A DNA stretch of 64,000 nt from JAGLOK01 sp963677605 (GTDB lineage Bacteria; Bacillota; Clostridia; Christensenellales; UMGS416). The DNA is taken from NCBI GenBank assembly GCA_963677605.2, contig CAXXDX010000006.1, positions 682,001 to 746,000 on the forward strand, written 5' to 3'. The notes under the pieces were generated by a model. The model was not told where the DNA came from. It was given only the letters and a program-made list of their open reading frames with translations, and ran no database searches. Positions 29,201-37,152 of this stretch are shown here, piece by piece; position 1 is the first letter of the stretch; each line of letters starts with the position of its first letter. Made by a program: the position numbers and the translations under genes.

Positions 29201-29306
29201 TTTTAGGTATAAAATAATAGGCAGCAAACCCGACTACAATAATCACAGCGCACAGGAAGAGGACTATTTTACGTGATTCAATTAAATTCTTAGCATAATT
29301 TTTCAT
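26262..29306 (-). CDS. RND-family efflux pump
   Basis: A protein of 1014 residues with the RND plan: N-terminal membrane segment (VLFLCAVIIVVGFAAYY), first large periplasm-type loop (~35-330), a block of six segments, second loop (~545-830) and the last block. GILVDNAVVVSHS is the segment-4 motif that carries the proton-relay Asp; VPLMLSGDPMTAPMAL and a Tyr-Ala-Leu-Phe end are typical of HAE1-type pumps. It works with the adaptor encoded 14 bp upstream. No outer-membrane channel gene is seen, as usual in Firmicutes. It probably exports hydrophobic compounds, plausibly plant aglycones, since it lies directly upstream of the deglycosylation operon. Confidence 0.92.
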   Translation of the reverse strand: MKNYAKNLIESRKIVLFLCAVIIVVGFAAYYFIPKSENPDTSVPFAVISTVYPGASASEVEENVTNELEDALQEIENIVKVESRTRESLSTLVVEFEPDVDWDNAKSVLGDTVMQTQDKLPESCLTSEINTNLTETTDFIITVSSDAFSAEDLAAYAQNIKMSLAAIDGISKITVEGEKTKQIDVVLDVNALDEYNLTSTDIAELISAQNVNIPSGDIKYDGDKISVTADTEFSSIRDIENIIVASESEGVGMLRLSDVADVRINYADEYSYMQDDETAILICGYFQQDKNAILIGNEVREKIDAIKASMPQDIIFHEAVFSPEGVSKSINSFMVSLLQSIALIILVVMIGVKLKNGLLISIVLPFSILCTFIAMHLFKIEFQFISIAALIISLGILVDNAVVVSHSIQSKLDAGKKKKKAIALAIKETAVPILTSSITTVITFGTLYFNQGSIGSIVKTIPTIVIVALIASYVAAMVLIPVLAYLFFTPSKKASGGRETKKKGVIKSIFMKVLGFSLNHKALTFIGSFATLGVAILLFMQLGLSFFPYSDKSVIYINATTQAMNLEKTERVANEIGEILDDHSAVLNYTTAVGKALPKFFLTLPIYPAADNFTQIMVELDLESSEVYSNSQAVGSELQKAFDESIVEAEVEVKYLEYAVPTDAKIEILLSGDDLGELSQTAENVSEALSEIEGAYNIRDNRTDGTKKYIVDMNENALNRYGVLKYDVSRQLNVALMGTKSTTFTAGKDDMDIVVSTNADTLSKLIRLPITSSITGEQVLLSQLADVKLGSLTPAIMHYENQRSYTVLCDVKEGHSSFDILSEFQEKYEAAAVPKTVRITYLGEADNMNDLLSDVWLYGGGALLLVFIVLLIQFKSFKRSMIILGAIPLSLIGCFFGLYIAGVDFQAMAILGIVALFGIVVNNGILLIEFIDKAVKDGMNIKDACLQSVSERYQPIMISAVTTCVGLVPLMLSGDPMTAPMALVLFFGLMFSTVLTMVALPTMYALFIKDKKTL

Positions 29307-29320
29307 AAAATAATTATCTC

Positions 29321-30406
29321 CTACTCAGTTTTACTTACAGTACTTACAACAGCACCCGCCGAAAGCTTGTTCATGCCGCCGGATACAATCATCTCACCAG
29401 CACTTAACCCTTCGACCAAAGCCATATTTTCAGACACTGCCTGAATATGCAGATACCTTTTTAAAGCTGTTGAGTTGTTTACTACATATACATAGTCCTG
29501 TCCGTCGTTCAATATCACGCTAAACGGTATCCATATTCCGCTTTTTTCTTCAAGTGCAAGGCTTACAGTTGCCAGCTCACCGGCTGCAAAGTCATTGCCC
29601 TCACTGTTATAGACAACCGTTGTCTCATATGTATTAGTCTCAGGATTGGGCAGCTCATTCACATAAAGTATGCTTCCGTCAAATTTACTCTCATCTGTAA
29701 ATATCGATGCATCTTTGCCTTTTTCCACATGCTTTACTTCATTAGCATAAACACCAATGGTAATTGTTTTTTCGCCCGAACCTATAGCTATAAGCGTCTG
29801 GTTAGGATATGCATATTGTCTTGGCGCCGCCTTAACATCTGCCACATATCCGTCTACATCGCAGAATATAAAATACTCTGCACATTCTTCTTTTAGTCTG
29901 TCATATTCTTTTTTTTCGCTATCATACTCACGAACAGCTTTATCATAATCCGACTTCAAAGTTTCAAAATCTTCGTCGTCCTCATCAGCCGCGTCATATT
30001 CATCCCAAGCATCTTCTTTTTCATCATATGCGTCTTCTTTTTTATCCAATTGATCAAAAAAGTCATCCAGAAGTTCATCATCCTCATTATCTTCTTTAAA
30101 CTTTATAAGAGGATCGCCTTCTTTTACTTCCATTCCCGTTTTTACATATACTTTCTCAACTGTACGTAGTTCATTCACTGATATCTCTTGCATTGGCATA
30201 GGCTTCATCACGCCGAGATATTCGCGTGTTATAACAAGACTGCTATTATCCGCTTTCATCGTCTCAACAGGGATTGTATTTTCTACCTGCACGATTTTTT
30301 TCTCTTCGCCATCTTCATTACCGTTAAGCAATAGTACAGCCGCGAATGTTACTATTAGTATCACAATCACAGTAATTAACACAGAATTTAGTTTATTTGA
30401 TTTCAT
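29321..30406 (-). CDS. RND efflux adaptor (membrane fusion protein)
   Basis: A protein of 361 residues with an N-terminal membrane anchor (~8-28) and the HlyD/AcrA plan: lipoyl half (EVKEGDPLIKF), coiled-coil hairpin (~115-180), second lipoyl half (DVDGYVADVKA) and beta-barrel (AGELATVSLALEEKSGIWIP). The coiled coil is unusually acidic, with repeats such as DAYDEKEDAWDEYDAADEDDEDF split by only a few basic residues. GGAGG lies before the ATG. It forms one transcription unit with the pump gene. Confidence 0.9.
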   Translation of the reverse strand: MKSNKLNSVLITVIVILIVTFAAVLLLNGNEDGEEKKIVQVENTIPVETMKADNSSLVITREYLGVMKPMPMQEISVNELRTVEKVYVKTGMEVKEGDPLIKFKEDNEDDELLDDFFDQLDKKEDAYDEKEDAWDEYDAADEDDEDFETLKSDYDKAVREYDSEKKEYDRLKEECAEYFIFCDVDGYVADVKAAPRQYAYPNQTLIAIGSGEKTITIGVYANEVKHVEKGKDASIFTDESKFDGSILYVNELPNPETNTYETTVVYNSEGNDFAAGELATVSLALEEKSGIWIPFSVILNDGQDYVYVVNNSTALKRYLHIQAVSENMALVEGLSAGEMIVSGGMNKLSAGAVVSTVSKTE

Positions 30407-30462
30407 TTTTACCTCCGATAGTAATATTTATTAGACTTTTGTTGATTTATTAACTTATTTCG

Positions 30463-30490
30463 ATTATACTTCCTAGTGTTGTTTAATCAA
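30463..30490 (-). promoter_or_regulatory. Promoter of the efflux operon
   Basis: Minus-strand -35 TTGATT (30490-30485), 16-bp spacer, -10 TATAAT (30468-30463), giving a leader of about 50 nt before the adaptor ATG. Confidence 0.6.
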
Positions 30491-30514
30491 TAATCAATGT
30501 ATTAACCATATGTT

Positions 30515-30526
30515 TGTTTATAAACA
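30515..30526. promoter_or_regulatory. Palindromic operator candidate
   Basis: TGTTTATAAACA is a perfect 12-bp palindrome in the divergent region, 25 bp upstream of the efflux -35 and next to the likely tetR promoter (TATAAT at 30542-30547). It is a probable site for the TetR protein encoded at 30593. Confidence 0.5.
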
Positions 30527-30592
30527 CTAAGAGAAAATTTATATAATAATCAACACAAAACATAAAAATTGTTTACTCAAAGGAGTTGCAAA

Positions 30593-31192
30593 ATGCCTCA
30601 AAGCAAAACTGACCGCCGTGTACGAAAGACTAAAAAAAGCATACGCAATGCTTTAATGAAGCTTATAAAAGTAAAAAGCATCAAAAATATCTCTGTCCGA
30701 GAGATAGCAGACACAGCCGATATAAATAGGGGTACATTTTATATTCACTATAAAGATGTATACGATTTGGTCGAGCAAATTGAAAAAGAAATGTTTATTG
30801 GCTTCAACAAAGTTCTTGATACATACAACCCCAAAGACATAAAAAAAGACCCCGTTCCTATGATTACGGGCATATACTCATACCTTTATGATAACTCAGA
30901 CATCTGCCTTTCGCTCCTAAGCAGTAATGGTGACATAACATTCTTGGAGCAGATAAAAACTGTTGTAAAAAGCAGGCTTTTTTCCGACTGGATTCCCGAT
31001 CACCTTATGAATAACTTTACAAAATCTGCTGATTATGAATATTTCTATTCGTTCCTTATATCAGGATGTATTGGGTTAATTCACAGCTGGCTGGAAACAG
31101 GCATGAAAGACACACCCGAATACATCGCAGAACTTACTCAGAGAATATTAACTACTGATATTACAATGATACAAAAAGGTTATCATGCTTAA
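30593..31192 (+). CDS. TetR/AcrR-family regulator of the efflux pump
   Basis: A protein of 199 residues. The ATG at 30593 has AGGAG 7 bases upstream and is preferred over the earlier frame start. The helix-turn-helix is VREIADTADINRGTFYIHYKDVYDL (~38-62), typical of the subgroup with a short C-terminal domain (TetR_C33-like). It is transcribed divergently from the RND operon, with a 12-bp palindrome between them, so it very likely represses pump expression and responds to a pump substrate. Confidence 0.88.
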   Translation: MPQSKTDRRVRKTKKSIRNALMKLIKVKSIKNISVREIADTADINRGTFYIHYKDVYDLVEQIEKEMFIGFNKVLDTYNPKDIKKDPVPMITGIYSYLYDNSDICLSLLSSNGDITFLEQIKTVVKSRLFSDWIPDHLMNNFTKSADYEYFYSFLISGCIGLIHSWLETGMKDTPEYIAELTQRILTTDITMIQKGYHA

Positions 31193-31259
31193 AAAAAATA
31201 GTCTTTAAGTTAAATGTTTAATTAAAAATAAGCTCTCTTCATATAATTCAATTCTAATC
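31193..31259. other. Start of a 332-bp convergent gap
   Basis: AT-rich, no gene seen. The rest of the gap holds the repeated terminator element (31260-31351) and then AT-rich DNA without structure up to 31524. Confidence 0.4.
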
Positions 31260-31351
31260 CCTACCGCTCCGCCAATATTTCGGATAGGACAGAATAATTG
31301 CTCCTGTTTGATAAAGTTTTAAGTACGTCATTTTGATTTGACGTGCTTTTA
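31260..31351. repeat. Intergenic terminator element, copy A
   Basis: CTACCGCTCCGCCAA, then ATAGGACAGAATAA, then TCCTGTT, AAAG and a hairpin. Copies B (48714) and C (61125) share this order and spacing, and D (8565) is diverged. All four lie between converging genes. Confidence 0.75.
31321..31348. terminator. Bidirectional terminator of copy A
   Basis: AAGTACGTCA pairs with TGACGTGCTT (one mismatch), followed by TTTTATTAT on the plus strand. Confidence 0.7.
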
Positions 31352-31524
31352 TTATACATATCGCTAACTTGAAATCAAAATTCTAATACCAATATTTTTA
31401 AATACTTCATACTTCCGTCATCTCAAAATTACACTCATAATAAGATAATAAATATAAGTTGTTAGAGATACTGTTGTAATATCCCTTTATCTTTAAGTTT
31501 TTATTATACTAGAATATTATCAAA

Positions 31525-32364
31525 TTAATATTTATAAAAACCAAATATTCGCGATAACACATCATTCTTAAATCTGTCTATATATCCTCCAACATAGTCA
31601 GAAACACTAAGGTTATCATCCTCAATCAGAGGCGTAAGATCCATACAGTACATCAGCGATTGAGATGTATCTGTTTCATGCGATGATGTATAAGTGGCAT
31701 TTGCAATCCTTCTTCCGAGCGTAGCCAGGTCATATCGCTTCCCACCGCTAATTTGAGAGTCAAACACACCGAGCAACGAGCTGGCAAGGTTTGCATGTGT
31801 GTCTGTATCCAAAATTACTTTGTCTTCATCCAGCATCCAATCCAGTCCACGCCAGACTTCACACCCCAAAAGCGTTTTTGGTCTCAAGCTATGCGGTAAA
31901 TTCCTTATCGCTTTTATCACTTTAAGCGAAACACCAATATGTGTGTCATGTTTATCAGCAAGATTATGTGTATATATAATGTCAGGCGATGTGCTTTCTA
32001 TGATTCTTTGAATATTTTCCGAGACAGAGAATTCGCTCTTATCTTTTATCTGGCCGCTTGCGTAATCCAACATCTCAACAAAAGAATATTCTCCTACAAT
32101 TGCCGCCTTTTTTTGCTCATCTTTTCTAATTCTTTTCATATCTTCGTCTGAGCATGTTTCATATATCCCGTTTCTGGGACTGCCGGCCCCATCTGAAACT
32201 ATTACAGCTCCAAACCATTTGTCATTTTGTCCGAAGCATTTTGCAATTCCACCATATGCCATTATCTCAATATCATCATGATGAGCACCTATAGCCAAAT
32301 GCGTACATCTTTTATAAGCTTCGTTCCTATTTGCTCCATCAGGCACAAAAAAAGTTTTATTCAT
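31525..32364 (-). CDS. PIG-L (LmbE-type) deacetylase
   Basis: A protein of 279 residues. The zinc motif AHHDDIE (His28-Asp31) corresponds to the family's (P)HPDDxE, and THNLADKHDTH to PHNPNDxHxDH, which supplies the third ligand. The family removes N-acetyl groups from N-acetylglucosamine-type sugars or conjugates. AAGGAG precedes the ATG. It is the last gene of a three-gene amino-sugar operon after the SIS protein and the broken ROK kinase, so an N-acetylated sugar or glycoside is the probable substrate. It appears complete. Confidence 0.85.
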   Translation of the reverse strand: MNKTFFVPDGANRNEAYKRCTHLAIGAHHDDIEIMAYGGIAKCFGQNDKWFGAVIVSDGAGSPRNGIYETCSDEDMKRIRKDEQKKAAIVGEYSFVEMLDYASGQIKDKSEFSVSENIQRIIESTSPDIIYTHNLADKHDTHIGVSLKVIKAIRNLPHSLRPKTLLGCEVWRGLDWMLDEDKVILDTDTHANLASSLLGVFDSQISGGKRYDLATLGRRIANATYTSSHETDTSQSLMYCMDLTPLIEDDNLSVSDYVGGYIDRFKNDVLSRIFGFYKY

Positions 32365-32380
32365 CTACAAACACTCTCCT

Positions 32381-33765
32381 TTATATTACAGGCAAGCTTG
32401 CAGCTGCCACTGACTGTCCTACGCGTCTGCTTTTCTCATCGGGAAGGTCTATGCTCATTTTCTTAAAAAGTTCAGGAAACTCAACTGCCAACACATTTTT
32501 TGCGTGTTCTAGCAATATGTTTCCTCCCTTTCCCGATGTCACTCTTCCAAGTAAAAGAACATGCTTTATATCATAAAACTACGCATAATACGCCAGAGCA
32601 TACCAACATCCATATAATTGTTCTCAGCTCTTTCATCGCCCTCATCCATAAGCTTTTGTACACATTTCAGCTTCTGTGCTGGCGCAAGATTGTAATCAAT
32701 CTCAATGCCTGCTTTGTTTGCAAGCTTTATCACTCCATCCTGAGAAAAATATTTCACTCCGCATCCGCTATCACCTGACCATTCGTCAACCATAGCATCC
32801 GGGTTATAATCAACAGGTACAAAAGCAAGCTCGTTTAGCCAACCGGTTATTAATCCATTCCCATCAACATATCCTGCCGCTTCGCTTGTTCCCATTGCTA
32901 TTCCCAGCACACGATTATCTTCAAGGCTCATAGCTCCTGAAAGTGCTGTCACATCTCCGTCATTTGCAATCTCAAGTGGAACATTTCCCATCTCTTTTTT
33001 TATATCAAGAAACATGTTTTTTACTTTCTTTTCGAATATATCCTCGGGCACTTTTATAAAAAGAGAGGCAGCCATCACTTTATTGTCTATATAAATTCCA
33101 GCCGCACTGACACCGATTGCATCCACTCTCGGCATTTTTGAAGCAGCTGTTTTTAATGAATCCATTATACCAGCATATTGGTAGGAAGGATCTTCATTGA
33201 GTTTAGGATACCAGACCACTTCTTCGCTGTATACTGCCTTGCCGTCAATAACTGCAGATACCTTCCTGTCGCTTCCACCGGCATCAAATCCAATACGACA
33301 CCCATTAAGATTTTCTCCTTTAGGTGTTGCTTTTTCATTTTCCTCAGGCACATCGCAAACATCACATATTGATACTTCAAACTTTTTTTCGTAAATCTTT
33401 CCCATAAAAAGCGCATCGAATTCACGTTCACCGCCTATTGAATAGTGTTTCTTTATATATTCACCTATATATAAAGGTCCTCCAATTGTTATTTTCCATC
33501 CTCCCTTAAGCCACAAAAGGGTTTTCACAAGACGCTCAATGTAAATAAGGTTGTTTTTATTTTCTTCTACATCATCACCAAAAATCTGTGTGGAAAATAC
33601 CGAAACCTGATTATCATTTCTCTCCAATGCAATCTTCACATCAATGCCATTTCCGCTATTTTTAACAACATTACGAAACTCTCTGTTTCCTAACACTATG
33701 GGTTTATAGTCAGTATCATATTTCGGTAAAAACTTTGGTGTCTTAGTATATTTAAATTGTTCCAA
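32381..33765 (-). pseudogene. ROK-family sugar kinase/regulator, broken near its C-terminus
   Basis: The open frame starts at TTG 33765 (AGGAG 7 bases upstream) and ends at 32566, giving 399 residues. The ROK glycine motif GFDAGGSDRK, IANDGDVTA and MGTSEAAGY are present, after a ~140-residue N-terminal extension. The family sequence clearly continues past that stop in another frame: ALAYYA, an in-frame TAG at 32581-32579, then FYDIKHVLLLGRVTSGKGG, EHAKNVLAVEFPELF and DEKSRRVGQSVAAASLPVI to a stop at 32381. At least one indel near 32600 plus one nonsense codon are needed. It was probably an amino-sugar kinase; loss of ~75 residues should abolish or alter function. A double sequencing error is unlikely but possible. 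Confidence 0.75.
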
Positions 33766-33775
33766 TGTAATTCTC

Positions 33776-34813
33776 CTAACGCGTAATAGTGACTTTATTC
33801 AGGCCTCTTGGCTTATCAGGATTCAATCCCTTAGCCAGCGATAAGCTACATGCAAAAAGTTGAGCAAAAACAGTGTTATAGAAAGCCGTTATCATATCAT
33901 TTTCACAATAAGGAATTTTAAAAGATATCTCTGATTTTCTTAAAACTTCATCATCATTTGAAACAATTACAACCTCAGCTCCAGCACAAATTAACTTTTC
34001 AATCATCTCTATCGAGTCATCTGATGACTCACCATTAGGAGCATATATTATCACCGGAGTGTCCTTTTCTACCATTGCAAATGGTCCATGATGAAAGTCG
34101 GATATTGCATAGCCTTTGGCTTTAACATAGGTAGTTTCCTGTATCTTAAGCGCACTTTCTAAGGCTACCGCGTAGTTCATTCCTCTGGAAAGAACAAAAC
34201 AATCTTGCATATATCTATATCTCTGCACCTTTTTCGCAATTTCTTCCGACATGACCAGTATTTTTTTTATTTCTTCAGGAACTTCTTTTAAAGCATTAAA
34301 AAATTCTTCATCATTACCTAATACAGTCGCTAAAACAGCAAGCATCATCATTTGCGAGGTGAATGTTTTTGTAGCTGCAACGCTTCTTTCAATCCCGGCA
34401 TCAGTATAAAGATGGTAGTTAACTGCTTTAGAAATTGGAGATTTCTCATTATTGGTAATTCCCAGCGTCAGTGCTCCTTGCGAATTACCGTTTTCAATCA
34501 CAGCCAATACATCTTCTGCTTCCCCTGACTGAGAGATACCGATAATCATAGAATGCTTATAGTCAATATTTTTGTTATACATTGTGATTATGGATGGAGC
34601 CGCAAGTGAAACAGGCAAGCCTAAGCAATGCTCCAATATGTATTTACCGTATATACCTGCATGGTCCGAAGTTCCTCGCGCGGCAATTACAATATTGTTT
34701 ATCCGCTTATTAATAAACTCTTTTGCTATCTTATTAAATATATTTTTATCAGTTTCAAGACATCTCTTTAATACTTTTGGCTGTTGTTTGATTTCATCAA
34801 GCATCATTGTCAT
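33776..34813 (-). CDS. SIS-domain amino-sugar isomerase/deaminase
   Basis: A protein of 345 residues with two SIS domains, like the isomerase half of glucosamine-6-phosphate synthase without the glutaminase half (AgaS/FrlB/NagB-II type). VIAARGTSDHAG, IIGISQSGEAEDV and AATKTFTSQMMML are the sugar-phosphate-binding motifs; the second domain has RGMNYAVALESALKIQETTYVKA and DFHHGPFAM, and the C-terminus ends in GLNPDKPRGLNKVT. It would deaminate or isomerise an amino-sugar phosphate. It is the first gene of the operon with the ROK pseudogene and the PIG-L deacetylase. Confidence 0.88.
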   Translation of the reverse strand: MTMMLDEIKQQPKVLKRCLETDKNIFNKIAKEFINKRINNIVIAARGTSDHAGIYGKYILEHCLGLPVSLAAPSIITMYNKNIDYKHSMIIGISQSGEAEDVLAVIENGNSQGALTLGITNNEKSPISKAVNYHLYTDAGIERSVAATKTFTSQMMMLAVLATVLGNDEEFFNALKEVPEEIKKILVMSEEIAKKVQRYRYMQDCFVLSRGMNYAVALESALKIQETTYVKAKGYAISDFHHGPFAMVEKDTPVIIYAPNGESSDDSIEMIEKLICAGAEVVIVSNDDEVLRKSEISFKIPYCENDMITAFYNTVFAQLFACSLSLAKGLNPDKPRGLNKVTITR

Positions 34814-35103
34814 TTTTATTACTCACTCTCATTGATGATTATGCTTATATATTCAAGAATGTTAATTATTCTTTTTTCGGTTATGGTTTTTTCTGTATCA
34901 AAAGCCAACAAATGACTTTGTACAGATTGTTCTACTGAAGTAAATCCTTTATTCTGTCTTTGTAAAATAATCAAATCTATTATCTTAATGTTAATATAAT
35001 TAATATTCCGTATATATCTTAAATCTTTTCTTCTATTATTTTTTTATAAACGATTCCTTATAAAAAATATAGCGGATTAGCATAAAATTTAATTAGTATA
35101 TAA
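34814..35103. other. Intergenic region with amino-sugar operon promoter
   Basis: No gene. Minus-strand -35 TTAACA (34865-34860), 16-bp spacer and -10 CATAAT (34843-34838) form a candidate promoter for the SIS gene. The rest is AT-rich without clear structure. The beta-helix gene's terminator bounds it on the right. Confidence 0.4.
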
Positions 35104-35122
35104 CACGTCATGAAATGACGTG
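35104..35122. terminator. Terminator of the beta-helix gene / locus 1 operon
   Basis: CACGTCAT-GAA-ATGACGTG, a perfect 8-bp stem. It uses the same CACGTCA core as the hairpins of the intergenic repeat but lacks the CTACCGCTCCGCC block. Confidence 0.7.
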
Positions 35123-35160
35123 CTATATTTATTCGGCTCTAGTTAATAATTTTTGTGTTC

Positions 35161-37137
35161 CTAGTAACTTATCGTCGGATCCCATTCAGTCCAGTCATAA
35201 CTATTATCAGTTTTGCTATTAATTATAAAGCATATCGAATCTCCTGTTTCCACAGTAACATCAAAATCATGGCTTACACCTGTAAGGTCATTATATGCAA
35301 TGTCCTGCCATCCGCTTGCCGGCCATACTTGTGTGCTATTTTTCAATATTTTCACCTGTACACCATTACCACCAGATTCATACTTGCTGACTGTCCCTTC
35401 AATGTTTATAGTTCCGTCTTCTGACGCAACCCACTTAAGTACAACATCATTGCTTGCACTAGGAATCATTCCATCAAAAAGGTCGCAGGCAATTATTCCT
35501 GGATATTGATTGTTCATATCAGGGTTTATCCATCTGTCACTTTTCCATAAAAGCGTTTTGTATCCCGAATCATCATACATGTAATACCATCCGTATGTTC
35601 CTTGCGCGGAACCAAAATTCTCCGAGAAGCCATAGATGGAGCTGCTGGTAAATGTAGCATCACTGACATTAGCCAATTGCATCATTGTCATTTCATTTGC
35701 TCCGCCAAAATAAATGTCTTTAAATAACCAATTATCTAATTTTTCAGGAGCAGTATTACCTTTTACCATACTCCAAGTGGTAGGCGTGTTTTCTACATAT
35801 ATATTTTCGAAGGTAACGTTTGTAGCACCTCTGCTAGTTATTAAAAATATTGGTTCTGTAGGATTATTGTTTTCAATTCTAATATTCTTAAACACTCTGT
35901 TGTCATATGGTGCAGTAAATTTATCGCGAAATACAGCTACGTCAGATCCTGTGTCTTGTGCAAAATAAATTATTTGACAATCCTCTATTAATGCATCATC
36001 AAGCCCTGAAAAAACAAAAGCGTTTCCAATATCATTATTCCATATGACGCAATTTCTTATCTCTGTATTGTAAATATAAGGACCATCGTCAGATACTATA
36101 AAAAAACAATCCTCTATTAATCCGTCTCCTTTTATAGCGCATGCATCACCATTTCTTTTCCAGTTAATTATCTTTACATTTTTTACTGACACATCTCCGT
36201 CATAACTTGTATCCCCTGAAAAAGTCATCGTATGGAGTGCTGAATCCATAAATGTCACACCCTCAACTTCGATTTCATCAAAATCAAACATTATACTTAG
36301 AGGCCTGTTGGGGAAATCCTCAGGATCGTCATCAGTCCATGGGTAATCTTCTCCTGATATAATACCATATCCCCAGAACTTCATATTAGTGACAGCATGA
36401 TATTTTCCTGTAGCTGTTGAAGTGTTTGATGAATATGTGATTCCTGTGTAATCATCAATGTTGGTAAATGTCCCTTTCACCACTGCTCCACCCGAAATAT
36501 AGTAGTTTTTGTTAGAGTAAACAGGGAACTTCTTCCCTATATCATGTACACCCGGCTTAAAATACAATGTTGTCCAAGTTCCTGTAGTCGGAGGTGTCGT
36601 TCCGGGCTCCACTGCATAGACTCCAGTGCCTGTAGGAGAAGGTTCATCGTCCAGTGGAGCATTTGCAAATACAGACATCATATGTGTTCTCGAACCATTT
36701 ACCTCAACCAATAAACGTGTGGGCTGCACAAGAACAAAAGTCATAATATTTCCGTTTATAGTAGGCTCTATTCCCAAACTCGCAGGGCTTATTCTATAGC
36801 TTGAGATTGACGTCTCATCTTCTGCCGTGACTTCCACAGTGACAGGTCCCCCTGAAAACTCAAAACTTGTAAATGAATTTGTTAGACCTGTCTGGTTTGA
36901 ATAGTAGAGGTCCCCTTCTGTCTTGTAAGTAAAAGAACTATGCCATGTGCTTCCGTCATAAATCCTACAAGAGAACTTATCCGATGCTGCTATCCCTGTC
37001 GGTTGTGCATATGTCGTAACAGAACTTGTTGCATATGCTGTAGTTGTCAGGTTACTTGGTACTAGGTAGATTATTAGTAACAAAAATGTCAGTAGAATTG
37101 AGTGCGTCGCTATCTTTTTAATACTTCTTTTTCTCAT
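35161..37137 (-). CDS. Secreted beta-helix glycan-active protein
   Basis: A protein of 658 residues with a signal peptide (~1-36, ending TTTAYA) and AAGGAG before the ATG. An N-terminal beta-sandwich (~40-165) is followed by a right-handed beta-helix (~185-540) that starts YFKPGVHDIGKKFPVYSNKNYYISGGAVVKG, with GYGIISGEDYPW and repeated IRNCVIWNNDIG / IEDCQIIYF rungs. This layout recalls GH49/GH28-like glycosidases and polysaccharide lyases. The last ~110 residues (VVLKWVASEDGTINIEG...DWTEWDPTISY) are a module common at the C-terminus of clostridial secreted glycosidases. DDGP and NGDACAIKG are candidate acidic active-site rungs. It is probably the extracellular polysaccharide-degrading enzyme of locus 1. 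Confidence 0.8.
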   Translation of the reverse strand: MRKRSIKKIATHSILLTFLLLIIYLVPSNLTTTAYATSSVTTYAQPTGIAASDKFSCRIYDGSTWHSSFTYKTEGDLYYSNQTGLTNSFTSFEFSGGPVTVEVTAEDETSISSYRISPASLGIEPTINGNIMTFVLVQPTRLLVEVNGSRTHMMSVFANAPLDDEPSPTGTGVYAVEPGTTPPTTGTWTTLYFKPGVHDIGKKFPVYSNKNYYISGGAVVKGTFTNIDDYTGITYSSNTSTATGKYHAVTNMKFWGYGIISGEDYPWTDDDPEDFPNRPLSIMFDFDEIEVEGVTFMDSALHTMTFSGDTSYDGDVSVKNVKIINWKRNGDACAIKGDGLIEDCFFIVSDDGPYIYNTEIRNCVIWNNDIGNAFVFSGLDDALIEDCQIIYFAQDTGSDVAVFRDKFTAPYDNRVFKNIRIENNNPTEPIFLITSRGATNVTFENIYVENTPTTWSMVKGNTAPEKLDNWLFKDIYFGGANEMTMMQLANVSDATFTSSSIYGFSENFGSAQGTYGWYYMYDDSGYKTLLWKSDRWINPDMNNQYPGIIACDLFDGMIPSASNDVVLKWVASEDGTINIEGTVSKYESGGNGVQVKILKNSTQVWPASGWQDIAYNDLTGVSHDFDVTVETGDSICFIINSKTDNSYDWTEWDPTISY

Positions 37138-37152
37138 AATGCTCTCCTTATT

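Noticed and set aside
26262..29306. RND pump seen as defective because segment 4 reads VDN, not VDD
   Set aside because: One relay Asp is kept and VDN is common in related pumps; this is not evidence of inactivity.
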